The notes beneath the pieces were generated by a model. That model saw only the letters and a list, made by a program, of their open reading frames with translations, did not search any database and was not told the DNA's origin. The position numbers and the translations under genes were made by a program. Of a DNA stretch of 64,000 bases, positions 8,278 through 16,646 are shown in pieces (position 1 is the stretch's first letter; each line of letters begins with the position of its first letter). Source of the DNA: Amycolatopsis taiwanensis DSM 45107 (GTDB taxonomy: Bacteria > Actinomycetota > Actinomycetes > Mycobacteriales > Pseudonocardiaceae); assembly GCF_000519205.1 (NCBI RefSeq), contig NZ_JAFB01000040.1, positions 1-64,000 on the forward strand, written 5' to 3'.

Positions 8278-8307
8278 GCTCGGCTACGTCGACCGGCGTA
8301 GCCGAGC
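8278..8307. promoter_or_regulatory. Perfect 11-bp inverted repeat between kinase and membrane gene
   Basis: GCTCGGCTACG (8278-8288) and CGTAGCCGAGC (8297-8307) are exact reverse complements with an 8-bp spacer. The dyad lies between divergent genes, about 50 bp before the kinase start, and is repeated in weaker form upstream of copy 1. It is the likely binding site of the neighbouring response regulator. Confidence 0.55.
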
Positions 8308-8357
8308 ACGCGTCCGAGCGCAGGTGTGGGCTCCCGCGAATCCCGTACGATCACGGC

Positions 8358-9593
8358 ATGGACCTGCGGGCGTTGTCACGACAGCTGTCCGCCGGGTTCT
8401 TGCGCCGGCGGACGTGGTTCTCGGATGTCCTGCTGGCGCTTTTCGTTACCGTGGTTCAGATCCAGAGCGTCGCGGACTACGCGGCCGTTCTCCCCGAGCC
8501 GGCGGCCAGGCCGGTCTCGGACGCCGGATCGGTGGGTTACGCCCTGTTGATCGTCAGTGGCCTGGCCGTCGCCGCCCGCCGCCGGTGGCCCGTCGCGGTG
8601 TTGACGATCACGGCGGTGGCCAGCCTGATCTACTTCGATCTCGGCCTGCCCCAACGGCTTTCCTGTCTCGGTCTGTTCGTCGCCATGTACACCGTCGCCG
8701 CCTACGGCGACGGGCGCCGGTCGCTGCTGATCGCCAGTGCAGGCACCACGGTGCTCGCCGTTGGCTGGCTGCTCGCCGGGGCGGACATCACGCCGAGCGT
8801 GGCCATCGGCTGGATACTCCTCCGGATCGGCGCGACGGCGATCTGCGCGACGCTCGGCGAGTCCGTCCGAAGCCGCCGGGTCATCGCGGCCGATGCGCAG
8901 GAGCGGGCGGAACTGGCGGAGCGTTCCCGCGAAGAGGAGGCCAGGGCACGGGTCGACGCCGAACGGCTGCGCATCGCCCGCGAAGTCCATGACACCGTGG
9001 CTCACGCCATCGCGATCATCAACGTGCAATCCGGGGTCACCGCACACGTGCTCGACAAGCGACCGGAACAGGCCCGCGAAGCGCTGCACACCATCGAGCA
9101 GACCAGTTCACGGGCGCTACGCGAGATGCGCGCCATCCTCGGTGTCCTGCGCGACGGCGACGACCGTGAACCCTACCCCGGTCTCGACCAGATCCACGAA
9201 CTCGCCGGCAAGGCTCGCGATGCCGGGCTCGACATCGTCATCGAGGAGACCTCGCCGGTCACCGCGCTGCCCAGCGCGGTAGGCAGCGCCGTGTACCGCA
9301 TCGTGCAGGAATCGATCACCAACGTGATCCGCCACGTCGGCCCGACCCGGGTGACGGTGGCGCTCGAACCCGCCATCGATGCCTTGCGGATACGAGTGAC
9401 CGACGAAGGCCGCCGCGACCCTTCGCACGTCCCGGCTCGCACCGGCGCCTCGCCCACAACCGGCCGCGGGATCGTCGGCATGCGCGAACGCTGCCAACTG
9501 CTCGGCGGCGAACTCGACGCGAAATCACGTCCCGGTGGCGGGTTCGAGGTCACTGCCCGCCTGCCACTCGATCCGGTTGGAGCGTCCCGGTGA
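8358..9593 (+). CDS. Sensor histidine kinase (HisKA_3, NarL-type partner)
   Basis: A 411-residue protein with about five N-terminal transmembrane helices (20-165) and a coiled region (175-205). The dimerisation helix REVHDTVAHAIAI carries the phospho-acceptor His211, and the C-terminal HATPase_c domain shows RIVQESITNVIRH (N box) and GRGIVGMRERCQLLGG. This is the DesK/NarX-like class typical of actinomycetes. ATG 8358 was chosen over a longer upstream frame because the upstream codons run through the operator region. Its stop overlaps the GTG of the response regulator. Signal unknown; the neighbourhood suggests copper or redox stress (inference). Confidence 0.9.
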   Translation: MDLRALSRQLSAGFLRRRTWFSDVLLALFVTVVQIQSVADYAAVLPEPAARPVSDAGSVGYALLIVSGLAVAARRRWPVAVLTITAVASLIYFDLGLPQRLSCLGLFVAMYTVAAYGDGRRSLLIASAGTTVLAVGWLLAGADITPSVAIGWILLRIGATAICATLGESVRSRRVIAADAQERAELAERSREEEARARVDAERLRIAREVHDTVAHAIAIINVQSGVTAHVLDKRPEQAREALHTIEQTSSRALREMRAILGVLRDGDDREPYPGLDQIHELAGKARDAGLDIVIEETSPVTALPSAVGSAVYRIVQESITNVIRHVGPTRVTVALEPAIDALRIRVTDEGRRDPSHVPARTGASPTTGRGIVGMRERCQLLGGELDAKSRPGGGFEVTARLPLDPVGASR

Positions 9594-10267
9594 ACCCCAC
9601 GCCGCCGATCAAAGTGCTCCTCGCCGACGACGAACGTCTGGTCCGCTCCGGTTTCAAGGTCCTGCTCGACCTGGAAGACGACATCACGGTGGTCGGTGAG
9701 GCCACCAATGGCGCGGAAGCCATCGAACTGATCCACGCCACCCGTCCCGACGTCGTCCTCATGGACATCCGCATGCCGCGGCTGGATGGGATACGCGCTA
9801 CCGGCCAGATCGCCGGGACCAAAGGCCTGGAGCAGGTCAAGGTCCTCATCCTCACCACCTACGACACCGACGAGAACGTCTTCGAAGCCCTGGAAGCGGG
9901 CGCGAGTGGGTTCCTGCTCAAGGACGCGGGCCCCGCCGAACTCCTGCATGCCATCCGGGTGATCGCCGCCGGCGACGCTCTGCTCGCACCTCGGGTCACG
10001 CGCCGCCTCATCAGCCAGTTCACCGCGCAGCGCAGGGTTACGAAGTCCGGCGAGGACCGGCTCGCGGTGCTGACCGACCGCGAGCGCGAAGTGCTCGCAT
10101 TGGTCGGGCAGGGCATGAGCAACGACGAGATCGGTGCCGCGTTGTGTCTCAGTCCGGCCACCGCACGCACGCATGTCAGCCGCATGATGGGAAAACTGGG
10201 GGCACGCGACCGCGCACAACTGGTCGCAATCGCCTATCAAACCGGTCTGAGCCATTTCACCGATTAG
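9590..10267 (+). CDS. LuxR/NarL-family response regulator
   Basis: A 225-residue regulator. The receiver domain (about 8-125) has the acidic pair DD at 13-14 and phospho-acceptor Asp59 in DVVLMDIRMP. The C-terminal LuxR helix-turn-helix (about 155-215) reads LTDREREVLALVGQGMSNDEIG. GTG 9590 overlaps the kinase stop (GTGA), so the pair is translationally coupled. It probably binds the dyads at 8278-8307 and 7654-7683 and controls the duplicated membrane genes and the multicopper oxidase. It overlaps the convergent ArsR gene by four bases at the stop codons. Confidence 0.92.
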   Translation: MNPTPPIKVLLADDERLVRSGFKVLLDLEDDITVVGEATNGAEAIELIHATRPDVVLMDIRMPRLDGIRATGQIAGTKGLEQVKVLILTTYDTDENVFEALEAGASGFLLKDAGPAELLHAIRVIAAGDALLAPRVTRRLISQFTAQRRVTKSGEDRLAVLTDREREVLALVGQGMSNDEIGAALCLSPATARTHVSRMMGKLGARDRAQLVAIAYQTGLSHFTD

Positions 10268-10581
10268 TTTCGATGACCCTTCTCTGACTGGCACGCACGC
10301 ACCTCGCGGACGAGATGCTCGATGGCGTTCAGCGCTTCCTCGGGCACGTCCAGTCGATAGTGGCGCTGCGCCCCGTCTCGAGTGACGGCTAACAGGTGGG
10401 CGTCAAGCAGAATGCGCAGGTGCCGGGACACTGTGGACTGCGGTATCGCAAGCGTCGCTTGAAGTTCGCCGACAGTAGCCGGCCCATTCTTGTCCAAAAG
10501 GGTCTCGATGATCCGCACGCGAACGGGCTCACCCAGGGCACGGAACACCGGGAGCGCCGACAGGAGCGCGTCTCGCATCAT
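10264..10581 (-). CDS. ArsR-family transcriptional regulator
   Basis: A 105-residue winged-helix protein: RALGEPVRVRIIETLL, then GELQATLAIPQSTVSRHLRIL (recognition helix) and a wing LLAVTRDGAQRHYRL. No cysteine pair is visible in the recognition helix, so it is not an obvious metal-sensing ArsR. The start lies in a TGATG overlap with the stop of the ketopantoate-reductase-like gene, so the two are co-transcribed and the regulator is translated second. The ArsR start could be the ATG one codon earlier or later (MM). Confidence 0.85.
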   Translation of the reverse strand: MMRDALLSALPVFRALGEPVRVRIIETLLDKNGPATVGELQATLAIPQSTVSRHLRILLDAHLLAVTRDGAQRHYRLDVPEEALNAIEHLVREVRACQSEKGHRN

Positions 10582-11462
10582 CACTGTTCTCCGTTCCGGG
10601 TGAGTTCTACCCGCAGACTGTCGAGTTCGGACACGGAGAGCTTGTTCTCCTGTCCGAGGCGGATCCAGTCGTCCAGCATCTGAACGGTCTGCGGCGTGTG
10701 ACTGCCGAAGTGTGCGGACAGATACCTCGGCAAGTTCATCGGTGCCAGCTGCGGAAGCATTGCTAGGACGGCGCGAATCGTTCGTGCCGGCAACGGCTTT
10801 GGCGGGGCTTCGCGAAACTCGGCGGCCACGGCCGCGTTGGCCTCTGCCGCTACTGCCGCCATCCTCTGGACTTGCGACCTCGTCGGTGAGGTGTCGAAGC
10901 CACAGAGCTGCCATACCGCGACGATCGGCATCATGGTGGCGGCCGACCGGAGAGGCTTCGAAAGTGTTGCCGTTCGGGCCAATTTGGCCGATGCCGGCAA
11001 CGACCGCAACATCTCTTTCGCCGGTCCGGCGGTGGTGAACCGGTGCCGGCCAGGGCACCACCATGCGACCTGTTCGCCCTTCTCCGCGAGGAACTCGGGA
11101 ACGATCAGGCCCCATGGCCGTGCGCCGGCCAGCTCACGGAGGACGTCGACCTCCGAGGGGACCTGTGTCACCGACGCGATGGCTGAAGACGGTCCCGCAA
11201 GCAACGCCTGGACCGAAGGCTCGCCAAGTGGCGCGGTACTGATCACCACGTCCCAGTGCCGGCTGTCGTCGTCGATCGCCACAGCCCCCACACGCCTCGT
11301 CCGCGGCAGCGCCGACGGCCGCCCGAATCTCAGCCGCGCTGTCTGCAACAGCAGGTGATCCGCGGTTCGCCGACGAACCGCCACGGTCAGATCATGCTCT
11401 GCCGCCAGCGACGTCGCCAGGACCTGGGCAACCGGGCCACGTCCCACAATGAGTACCCGCAC
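10581..11462 (-). CDS. Ketopantoate reductase-like (ApbA/PanE) oxidoreductase
   Basis: About 293 residues from GTG 11462 (an ATG ten codons upstream at 11492 is also open). VRVLIVGRGPVAQVLATSLA is the Rossmann G-x-G-x-x-x dinucleotide site, followed by a domain with WDVVISTAPL and a helical C-terminal half (NLPRYLSAHFGSH), matching the two-domain plan of ApbA/PanE proteins. The true substrate is probably not ketopantoate. The GTG is preceded by TATAGT nine bases away, which suggests a leaderless transcript and favours this start. Coupled to the ArsR gene downstream. Confidence 0.7.
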   Translation of the reverse strand: MRVLIVGRGPVAQVLATSLAAEHDLTVAVRRRTADHLLLQTARLRFGRPSALPRTRRVGAVAIDDDSRHWDVVISTAPLGEPSVQALLAGPSSAIASVTQVPSEVDVLRELAGARPWGLIVPEFLAEKGEQVAWWCPGRHRFTTAGPAKEMLRSLPASAKLARTATLSKPLRSAATMMPIVAVWQLCGFDTSPTRSQVQRMAAVAAEANAAVAAEFREAPPKPLPARTIRAVLAMLPQLAPMNLPRYLSAHFGSHTPQTVQMLDDWIRLGQENKLSVSELDSLRVELTRNGEQ

Positions 11463-11468
11463 GCCATC

Positions 11469-11483
11469 ACTATATCCGGATAT
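11469..11483 (-). promoter_or_regulatory. Leaderless-type -10 element overlapping a 12-bp palindrome
   Basis: On the minus strand TATAGT ends six bases before the GTG of the reductase gene, the usual spacing for leaderless actinomycete mRNAs. It overlaps the perfect palindrome ATATCCGGATAT (11472-11483), a plausible operator for the ArsR encoded in the same operon. Confidence 0.4.
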
Positions 11484-11508
11484 GCGGATCACCGCCGCTC
11501 CCTGGGCT

Positions 11509-12474
11509 TCAGTCGTAGAGCATCGCCATGGTCCGTGCCGATGCGGCGATGCGCTCCCGAAGCTCCGACGGTGCGAGCACCTCCACCTCCGGGCCCAGCC
11601 GCAGCAGCTCCGCCTCCGCGTGGTCGAGGCTCTCGATGGGGATGACCGCCCGGCGCCAGCCGCCGGGCTCCGGCTTTCCCTGGTTCACGCCATCGAGCAC
11701 CGCCTGCGCCGCGACGTCCTGGAGGCGGGCGATGCCGACCGGTGAGATGCGTATCTCCGCTTCGCCCTGCCACAGCCGCTCCTGCAACCGCGCCGTATGA
11801 GCCTGCCAGTGACGAGCCAGGTCGAAACGGACCGGTGGGTCGAACAAATCTTCCAGCGGCTCCAGATCAAGGATCTGCCCGATCCGGTAGGTGCGCAGGT
11901 CGTCGCCGGCACGGGCAACGGTGTACCAGCGTCCGGTCTTGAGCACGATCCCGTAGGGCTCCAGGCGCCGGTCAACCACCCGCGGGGTACGCCACCGGCG
12001 GTAACGCACGCGGATGGCCCGTCGCTCCCACACCGCGGCCGCCACCGCCGGAAGGTGCGGCACCTCGTCCGCCTGCCGGTACCAGCCCGGGGCGTCGAGG
12101 TGGAAGCACTCCCGGATCCGCCGGACCTGGTCCTGCAGCGCGGCCGGCAGGGCCGCCTCGAGCTTGAGCTCGGCCGCGGCCAGGGCCGAGCCCATCCCCA
12201 GCTCGGCCGCCGGCCCGGGGAGACCGGCCAGGAACAGGGTCTGCGCCTCGGCCGCGGTCAGCCCGGTCAGCCGCGTGCGGTAGCCGTCGATCAGGGCGTA
12301 GCCGCCCGCGTGCCCCGCCTCGCCGTAGACCGGCACGCCCGCCGCGATCAGCGCCTGCACGTCCCGGTAGACCGTACGCACCGACACTTCGAGCGCCACC
12401 GCCAACTCATCGGCGGTCATCCGGCCGCGGTTTTGCAGCAGGAGCAGAAGCGAGAGGAGCCGGCCGGCGCGCAT
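11509..12474 (-). CDS. WYL-domain transcriptional regulator (YafY type)
   Basis: A 321-residue protein with an N-terminal DeoR-like helix-turn-helix (MTADELAVALEVSVRTVYRDV, about 19-39) and a linker with GGYALIDGYRTRLTGLT. A WYL-type ligand-binding domain follows (about 140-220, with WERRAIRVRYRRWRTP and KTGRWYTVARAGDDLRTYRI), then a WCX C-terminal extension. Such regulators bind nucleic acids or small ligands and usually repress a divergent gene. The partner here is the small protein at 12540; the 65-bp gap holds a CTGACA-N5-TGTCAG dyad. Confidence 0.9.
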   Translation of the reverse strand: MRAGRLLSLLLLLQNRGRMTADELAVALEVSVRTVYRDVQALIAAGVPVYGEAGHAGGYALIDGYRTRLTGLTAAEAQTLFLAGLPGPAAELGMGSALAAAELKLEAALPAALQDQVRRIRECFHLDAPGWYRQADEVPHLPAVAAAVWERRAIRVRYRRWRTPRVVDRRLEPYGIVLKTGRWYTVARAGDDLRTYRIGQILDLEPLEDLFDPPVRFDLARHWQAHTARLQERLWQGEAEIRISPVGIARLQDVAAQAVLDGVNQGKPEPGGWRRAVIPIESLDHAEAELLRLGPEVEVLAPSELRERIAASARTMAMLYD

Positions 12475-12498
12475 GGCCGGAAATCTACGGCCGGTCCA

Positions 12499-12515
12499 CT
12501 GACACGAGATGTCAG
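12499..12515. promoter_or_regulatory. CTGACA-N5-TGTCAG dyad, likely WYL operator
   Basis: Perfect 6-bp arms (12499-12504 and 12510-12515) with 5-bp spacing, placed between the divergent WYL regulator and the gene at 12540, 25 bp before the latter. Confidence 0.5.
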
Positions 12516-12539
12516 GGGATCGGCCATAGCGTCTGCGAC

Positions 12540-13028
12540 ATGACGAACAACGACTTCGCGTTCTTCACCGACACCTACGACGTCGCCAACCGCTGGCGCA
12601 AGGACTTCCTCGACCCGACGGAGGGTGACGACCGTTGGGAGGAGTTCCCCGGCATCACCCGCGCCTCCTGCCACTTCGACGGCGGCGCCAGCTTCGACGA
12701 GATCGAGTTCCCGACCAAGGGCTTCTCCGGGCTGACTCTGCGGCTGTTCAACCCGGAGACGGCACAGTGGTCGCTGTACTGGGCCAGCAAGCGCACCGGC
12801 ACCCTCTTCCCACCCGTCACCGGCAGCTTCGGTGCGGACGGCACCGGCGTCTTCCACGGGGACGACGAACACGACGGCCGGAAGGTCAAGGCGCGCTTCA
12901 TCTGGTCCGGCATCACCACCGACCGCGCCCACTGGGAGCAGGCGTTCTCCCTCGACGACGGGCGGACCTGGATCACCAACTGGCACATGGACTTCACCCG
13001 GCACAGGGCCACCGACGGCGTCGCGTAA
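12540..13028 (+). CDS. DUF1579-like small protein
   Basis: A 162-residue soluble protein without signal peptide or membrane segment. It is rich in beta-type motifs (SGLTLRLFNPETAQWSLYW, HFDGGASFDEIEF, DGRTWITNWHMDF), the pattern seen in DUF1579 lipocalin/SnoaL-like proteins encoded next to YafY-type regulators. Function unknown, perhaps binding a small hydrophobic ligand. The divergent WYL regulator and the dyad between them suggest tight repression. It ends in front of a strong bidirectional terminator. Confidence 0.75.
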   Translation: MTNNDFAFFTDTYDVANRWRKDFLDPTEGDDRWEEFPGITRASCHFDGGASFDEIEFPTKGFSGLTLRLFNPETAQWSLYWASKRTGTLFPPVTGSFGADGTGVFHGDDEHDGRKVKARFIWSGITTDRAHWEQAFSLDDGRTWITNWHMDFTRHRATDGVA

Positions 13029-13093
13029 CGGCGGCTGCCGCGTCTTCGGGACCTCCTCACCGGTGGTCACCGCCTGGGCAGCCGGCCCGACTC

Positions 13094-13136
13094 CTGAGCG
13101 CCACGGTCAGCGATCCCCGCCAACCGTGGCGCTCAG
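13094..13136. terminator. Bidirectional terminator
   Basis: Perfect 14-bp stem (13094-13107 with 13123-13136) and a 15-nt loop between two convergent genes. Confidence 0.7.
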
Positions 13137-13889
13137 TCACACCGGGAGCACCTCGGCGGGGAGGCGGTAGACCGAGACGTGGGACCTTGACTCGGCGGTG
13201 AACTCGGTGCCGGTCCAGTCCGCGTGCCTGGTCTCGAGTTCGAACCCGGCCAGCTGAGCCATGAGGTCGAGCTCGGCCGGCCAGATGTAGCGGTGCGGGC
13301 TGCGGACCAACCGAGCCTGCCTGCTCTCGCCGAACGTGAAGTGGTGAGACACGAGGTGCTGGCGCACTACGTCGTAAGTGTCCAAACCGATGTAACCGGG
13401 CTGGACCCGGAAGACCGTGGCATCCTGCCCCGGCGGGAGCCGGCGCAGCTCTGGCACCTCGAGTTCGATCACGAACCGGCCACCGGGGGTCAGGTGGCGG
13501 GCGGCATTGCGAAAACAGTCGACCTGCTCGGCTTGCGTGAGCAGGTTCGAGATTGTGTTGTAGACCAGGTAAACGAGCGAGTAGCTGCCGGGGGCGATGG
13601 CCGTCGCCATGTCCCCGACGACCACCGGGATCGACGTTTCGTCCGCCTTCGTCCGCAGCTGATCGATCATCGGACGGGACAGTTCGATGCCGGTGACGTG
13701 CACTCCTCGCTCGGCGAGCGGGACGGCCACACGTCCGGTGCCGATGGCGAACTCGAGCGCCCTTCCGTCGCCGGCTAGTTCGGCAAGGCGGTCCACGGCC
13801 GGCTCCAAAACCTCAGGCGCGAACATTCCGCTTCCCGGTGTGTCATAGCGTTGGGCCGCGTCGACGTCCCAGATCTCCTCCTGCCGCAT
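13137..13889 (-). CDS. Class I SAM-dependent methyltransferase
   Basis: A 250-residue protein with motif I ALEFAIGTGRVAVPLAERG (acidic/hydrophobic strand plus G-x-G), motif II VTGIELS, then VVGDMATAIAPGSYSLVYLVYNTISNLL (motifs III/IV) and LTPGGRFVIEL. The C-terminal half contains a beta-rich substrate cap. No obvious substrate. It is convergent with the DUF1579-like gene across a terminator and follows the MFS gene on the same strand with 60 bp between them. Confidence 0.88.
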   Translation of the reverse strand: MRQEEIWDVDAAQRYDTPGSGMFAPEVLEPAVDRLAELAGDGRALEFAIGTGRVAVPLAERGVHVTGIELSRPMIDQLRTKADETSIPVVVGDMATAIAPGSYSLVYLVYNTISNLLTQAEQVDCFRNAARHLTPGGRFVIELEVPELRRLPPGQDATVFRVQPGYIGLDTYDVVRQHLVSHHFTFGESRQARLVRSPHRYIWPAELDLMAQLAGFELETRHADWTGTEFTAESRSHVSVYRLPAEVLPV

Positions 13890-13949
13890 GCCCGGGACAA
13901 TCGTCCTCGGTGTTGGTGTTGTCCACTGAATTTGGCACGGCGTCTCTCA

Positions 13950-15347
13950 TTACCAGCTGCTTGAGGTTGGGGACACGCCCTTGCGGGAGGACATTCCTGG
14001 CGCGGCGAGGGCGGCGAGCAGGCCGATGACAACCACTGCAAGCCAGGCGTGCCCGAAGTCTTCGGCGAATCCACCGAGGACGACGATGAGCACGCTGATC
14101 CCCAGCACCATGCCGATCTGCCTGGTCATGTTCACGATCGCGCTGCCGGTCGCCGACCGTGTGGGAGGCAGGTGCGCGGTGGCGGAGGACAGGATCGTCG
14201 GCATCGCGAGGCCGACGCCGATGCCGGCGATCAGCCAGCCGGGCAGCACGCCCGTCACATAGTGCGGTTGACGGTCGGCGGACAGTCCGATCACCGCGAT
14301 CCCGAGCGCCCACAACGCGCTCCCGACGGCCGCGAGCGCTCCGGCACGGACTCGTTTCGCCACTGCCTGCCCGCCGAGAGCGAAGATCGGCACCATCAGC
14401 GGTCCGGGCGCGATGGCCAGGCCGGTCTGGATCGCCGAATACGACCAGACGTTCTGCAGCCAGAGGATCACCGCCAGCAGGCCCGCCGCGAAGCTCGCGT
14501 TGAACAGCAGTGCGGCGACGTTCGACCACGTGAAGCTGTGTACTCGGAACAATGCGGGTTCGATCAACGGTGTGCGATGGCGGGCGTTGTTGATCGCGAA
14601 ACCGATCAGCGCCACCACCGCGACGGCGAAACTCGCCAGAATCCCTGCGCTGGACCAGCCCCAGGCACGGCCCTGCACCAGCCCCAGCGCGAGCGCACCG
14701 ATCCCTACAGTCAGCAGGGCGACGCCGGTGGGGTCCAGTGGCGAGTTTCCCTGTCCCGGCTGCGGATCGTCGATCACCCGCAGGGCGAGCACGAGCAGCA
14801 CGATGCCGACCGGGACGTTGATGACGAAGATCCACCGCCACGACAGTTCGGCCAGCAGCCCGCCGACGACCGGGCCGAAGGCGGAGGCGAGCGCACCGAC
14901 GGCGGCCCACACCCGCACGGCGCCGGCGCGCTTGTCCGGCGGGACCGCGTGAATGAGCAGGCCGAGGCTGGCCGGGGTGAGTGCGGCGGCCCCGAGCGCC
15001 TGGCACAGGCGCAGCACGACCAGCGTCCACGGATCCGGGCTCGCCGCCGCGGCAAGGCTGGCGAGGGTGAACAGGCCGAGCCCGAGGAGGAACACGCGTT
15101 TGCGGCCGACCTTGTCCGCCCAGCGGCCGATCGGGATCAGCGCGGCCGCGTAGATGATCGCGTATCCGTTGAGGATCCAGCTCAGGTCCGCGAGTGAATG
15201 CCCCGGAAAGCTAGTGGCGATGTCACCGAAGGCGACGTTGACCACGAACAGATCCAGACCGGCCAGAAACGGTGCGCCGCCAAGGATCATCAGGAGGAGA
15301 CCCGGGCGTGCGCGACGGGCCCGGGCCGTCTGACTATCGATCACCAT
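13950..15347 (-). CDS. MFS drug-efflux transporter (DHA2-like)
   Basis: A 465-residue membrane protein with 12-14 predicted helices. GRWADKVGRKRVFLLGL is the loop 2-3 motif A of the major facilitator superfamily. LVVLRLCQALGAAALTPASLGLL and GPVVGGLLAELSWRWIFVINVPVG (motif C, an antiporter feature) place it among DHA2-type drug:proton antiporters. ATG 15347 was chosen; it lies inside a large inverted repeat shared with the divergent HxlR regulator, so repression of export by that regulator is likely. Substrate unknown. Confidence 0.9.
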   Translation of the reverse strand: MVIDSQTARARRARPGLLLMILGGAPFLAGLDLFVVNVAFGDIATSFPGHSLADLSWILNGYAIIYAAALIPIGRWADKVGRKRVFLLGLGLFTLASLAAAASPDPWTLVVLRLCQALGAAALTPASLGLLIHAVPPDKRAGAVRVWAAVGALASAFGPVVGGLLAELSWRWIFVINVPVGIVLLVLALRVIDDPQPGQGNSPLDPTGVALLTVGIGALALGLVQGRAWGWSSAGILASFAVAVVALIGFAINNARHRTPLIEPALFRVHSFTWSNVAALLFNASFAAGLLAVILWLQNVWSYSAIQTGLAIAPGPLMVPIFALGGQAVAKRVRAGALAAVGSALWALGIAVIGLSADRQPHYVTGVLPGWLIAGIGVGLAMPTILSSATAHLPPTRSATGSAIVNMTRQIGMVLGISVLIVVLGGFAEDFGHAWLAVVVIGLLAALAAPGMSSRKGVSPTSSSW

Positions 15348-15374
15348 AGTCAGCAAGCTAGCGAGCTGGCTATG
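15345..15374. promoter_or_regulatory. 10-bp inverted repeat between MFS and HxlR genes
   Basis: CATAGTCAGC (15345-15354) faces GCTGGCTATG (15365-15374), 9 of 10 matching, with a 10-bp spacer that itself contains AGCTAGC. It overlaps the MFS start codon and lies 30 bp from the HxlR start: a good operator candidate. Confidence 0.55.
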
Positions 15375-15403
15375 GATTTTGCAAGTCAGATAAGCTGTGA
15401 CAC

Positions 15404-15874
15404 ATGGCGATGAAGCTGGAGGGAGTCCTCGCGGACCGGCGACAGTGGAAGGCCACGCGCTGCTCGATCGGCAAGGCCATGGAGGTCGTCGGCACGCGGT
15501 CAGCGATGCTGCTGCTGCGCGAAGCCTTTTACGGCACAACGCGCTTCGACGACTTCGCCGAACGAGTCGGCATCACCGAAGCGGTCGCCGCCGGGCGGCT
15601 CAAGGAACTGGTCGCGATCGGCATCTTCGACAAGCAGCCGTACCGGGAGCCCGGCCAGCGCACCCGCTACGAGTACGTGCTGACTCCGATGGGGCGCGAC
15701 CTGCTGCCGGCGGTGATCGCCCTGATGCAGTGGGGCGACAAACACCTGCAGGACGACGGTGGGCCGCTCCGGGTCGTCGAGGACGACACCGGATCCGGAG
15801 TGCGCGTGGTGATCCAAAGCGAAGCCGGTAACGAGGTCGAACTCGACAACCTGCGGGTAAGAGTCAACCACTGA
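15404..15874 (+). CDS. HxlR-family transcriptional regulator
   Basis: A 156-residue winged-helix protein: CSIGKAMEVVGTRSAMLLLREAFYGTTRFDDFAERVGITEAVAAGRLKEL contains the HxlR core, followed by the wing RTRYEYVLTPMGRDLLPA. A cysteine (Cys20) precedes the first helix, as in redox- or quinone-sensing HxlR members, though drug sensing is equally possible. ATG 15404 is used; a second ATG two codons on is possible. It is divergent from the MFS exporter, its probable target. The C-terminal 35 residues are acidic and family-atypical. Confidence 0.88.
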   Translation: MAMKLEGVLADRRQWKATRCSIGKAMEVVGTRSAMLLLREAFYGTTRFDDFAERVGITEAVAAGRLKELVAIGIFDKQPYREPGQRTRYEYVLTPMGRDLLPAVIALMQWGDKHLQDDGGPLRVVEDDTGSGVRVVIQSEAGNEVELDNLRVRVNH

Positions 15875-15950
15875 GCCACTTCTGGCCTGACCCACCTCGC
15901 CGACGCCTACCTCACCGTCCTGTTCGACGGCCTGCGCCCGTGCGACGAGG

Positions 15951-16646
15951 TCACATGACGATCCCGTGATCGCGGATGACGTCCCAGATGTCCACCGGCA
16001 GGTCGGTCAGCACGAACACGTCGTCCACCGCCAAGAACTTGGCGCCCGCACGGGCCTCGACGATCATTCGAGCGGCGGCGAGGTCGATGCCACAGACCTT
16101 CGCGATCGCCTTGGCGGGAGCGTTATTGAGGTCGACCAGCCCGCCATCGTCGTAGCGGTGCGGCAAATCCGGACGCCCGATGCGCAGTTCTCGCGCCATC
16201 AGCGGGTCGCTCGCGGCCAGTTCGCGAGCCTGCTGCCGCCGCTCGCGGGCCAAGCGGACCCGGGTAACAGCACGGTCCTCGACGGTCGCCGGTTCTGCCG
16301 CGGGTTCTTTCGCGCGTTTTGCGAATGGCCCCGGCACTGTCGCCGCCAACTGCATCCGGCGCAGGTACCGCTGCTGCAACGAGCCCGCCGTCGCCATCGC
16401 GATCATCAGCAGGAGGCCGACACCCGACCGAAGGTCCGCTGCGGGTGCCGCGTCGTCCGCGGGCAGAACAACCAGGACCGCGACCATCCCGACGCAGTAG
16501 GTCACTGCCCACAGATAAACACTCGGGCGTGACAGGCGTACGGCCGCGTGAATGAACGGGATCCAGCTCAACAACCCGAGTGACCCAATCGACAGCGGCA
16601 TATACCACCATCCGGTGGACCAGGTGCCGGGAAAAGGTCCGATCAC
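15951..16646 (-). CDS. Membrane protein with C-terminal helix-hairpin-helix domain
   Basis: About 231 residues from GTG 16646, which has AAGGGA at good distance. The N-terminus has two or three membrane helices (MPLSIGSLGLLSWIPF; LWAVTYCVGMVAVLVVLP; GVGLLLMIAMATAG). A basic, coiled linker follows (residues 110-165, RVRLARERRQQARELAASD). The C-terminus (VDLNNAPAKAIAKVCGIDLAAARMIVEAR) is a ComEA-like helix-hairpin-helix, which usually binds DNA non-specifically. A membrane-anchored HhH could bind DNA at the envelope or act only as a protein module. Its start overlaps the stop of the preceding Cys-containing small gene (GTGA). Confidence 0.75.
   Translation of the reverse strand: MIGPFPGTWSTGWWYMPLSIGSLGLLSWIPFIHAAVRLSRPSVYLWAVTYCVGMVAVLVVLPADDAAPAADLRSGVGLLLMIAMATAGSLQQRYLRRMQLAATVPGPFAKRAKEPAAEPATVEDRAVTRVRLARERRQQARELAASDPLMARELRIGRPDLPHRYDDGGLVDLNNAPAKAIAKVCGIDLAAARMIVEARAGAKFLAVDDVFVLTDLPVDIWDVIRDHGIVM

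Larger units (their letters stand above)
7125..8310 (-). repeat. Diverged tandem duplication covering the two DUF6220-like genes
   Basis: The unit about 7130-7690 recurs at about 7741-8310. Each copy holds the membrane gene, its upstream region with the inverted repeat, and, at the 3' end, the first codons of the multicopper oxidase (MTTVALI). In the second copy that oxidase start leads nowhere, showing that a gene pair was duplicated and the second oxidase lost. Confidence 0.7.
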
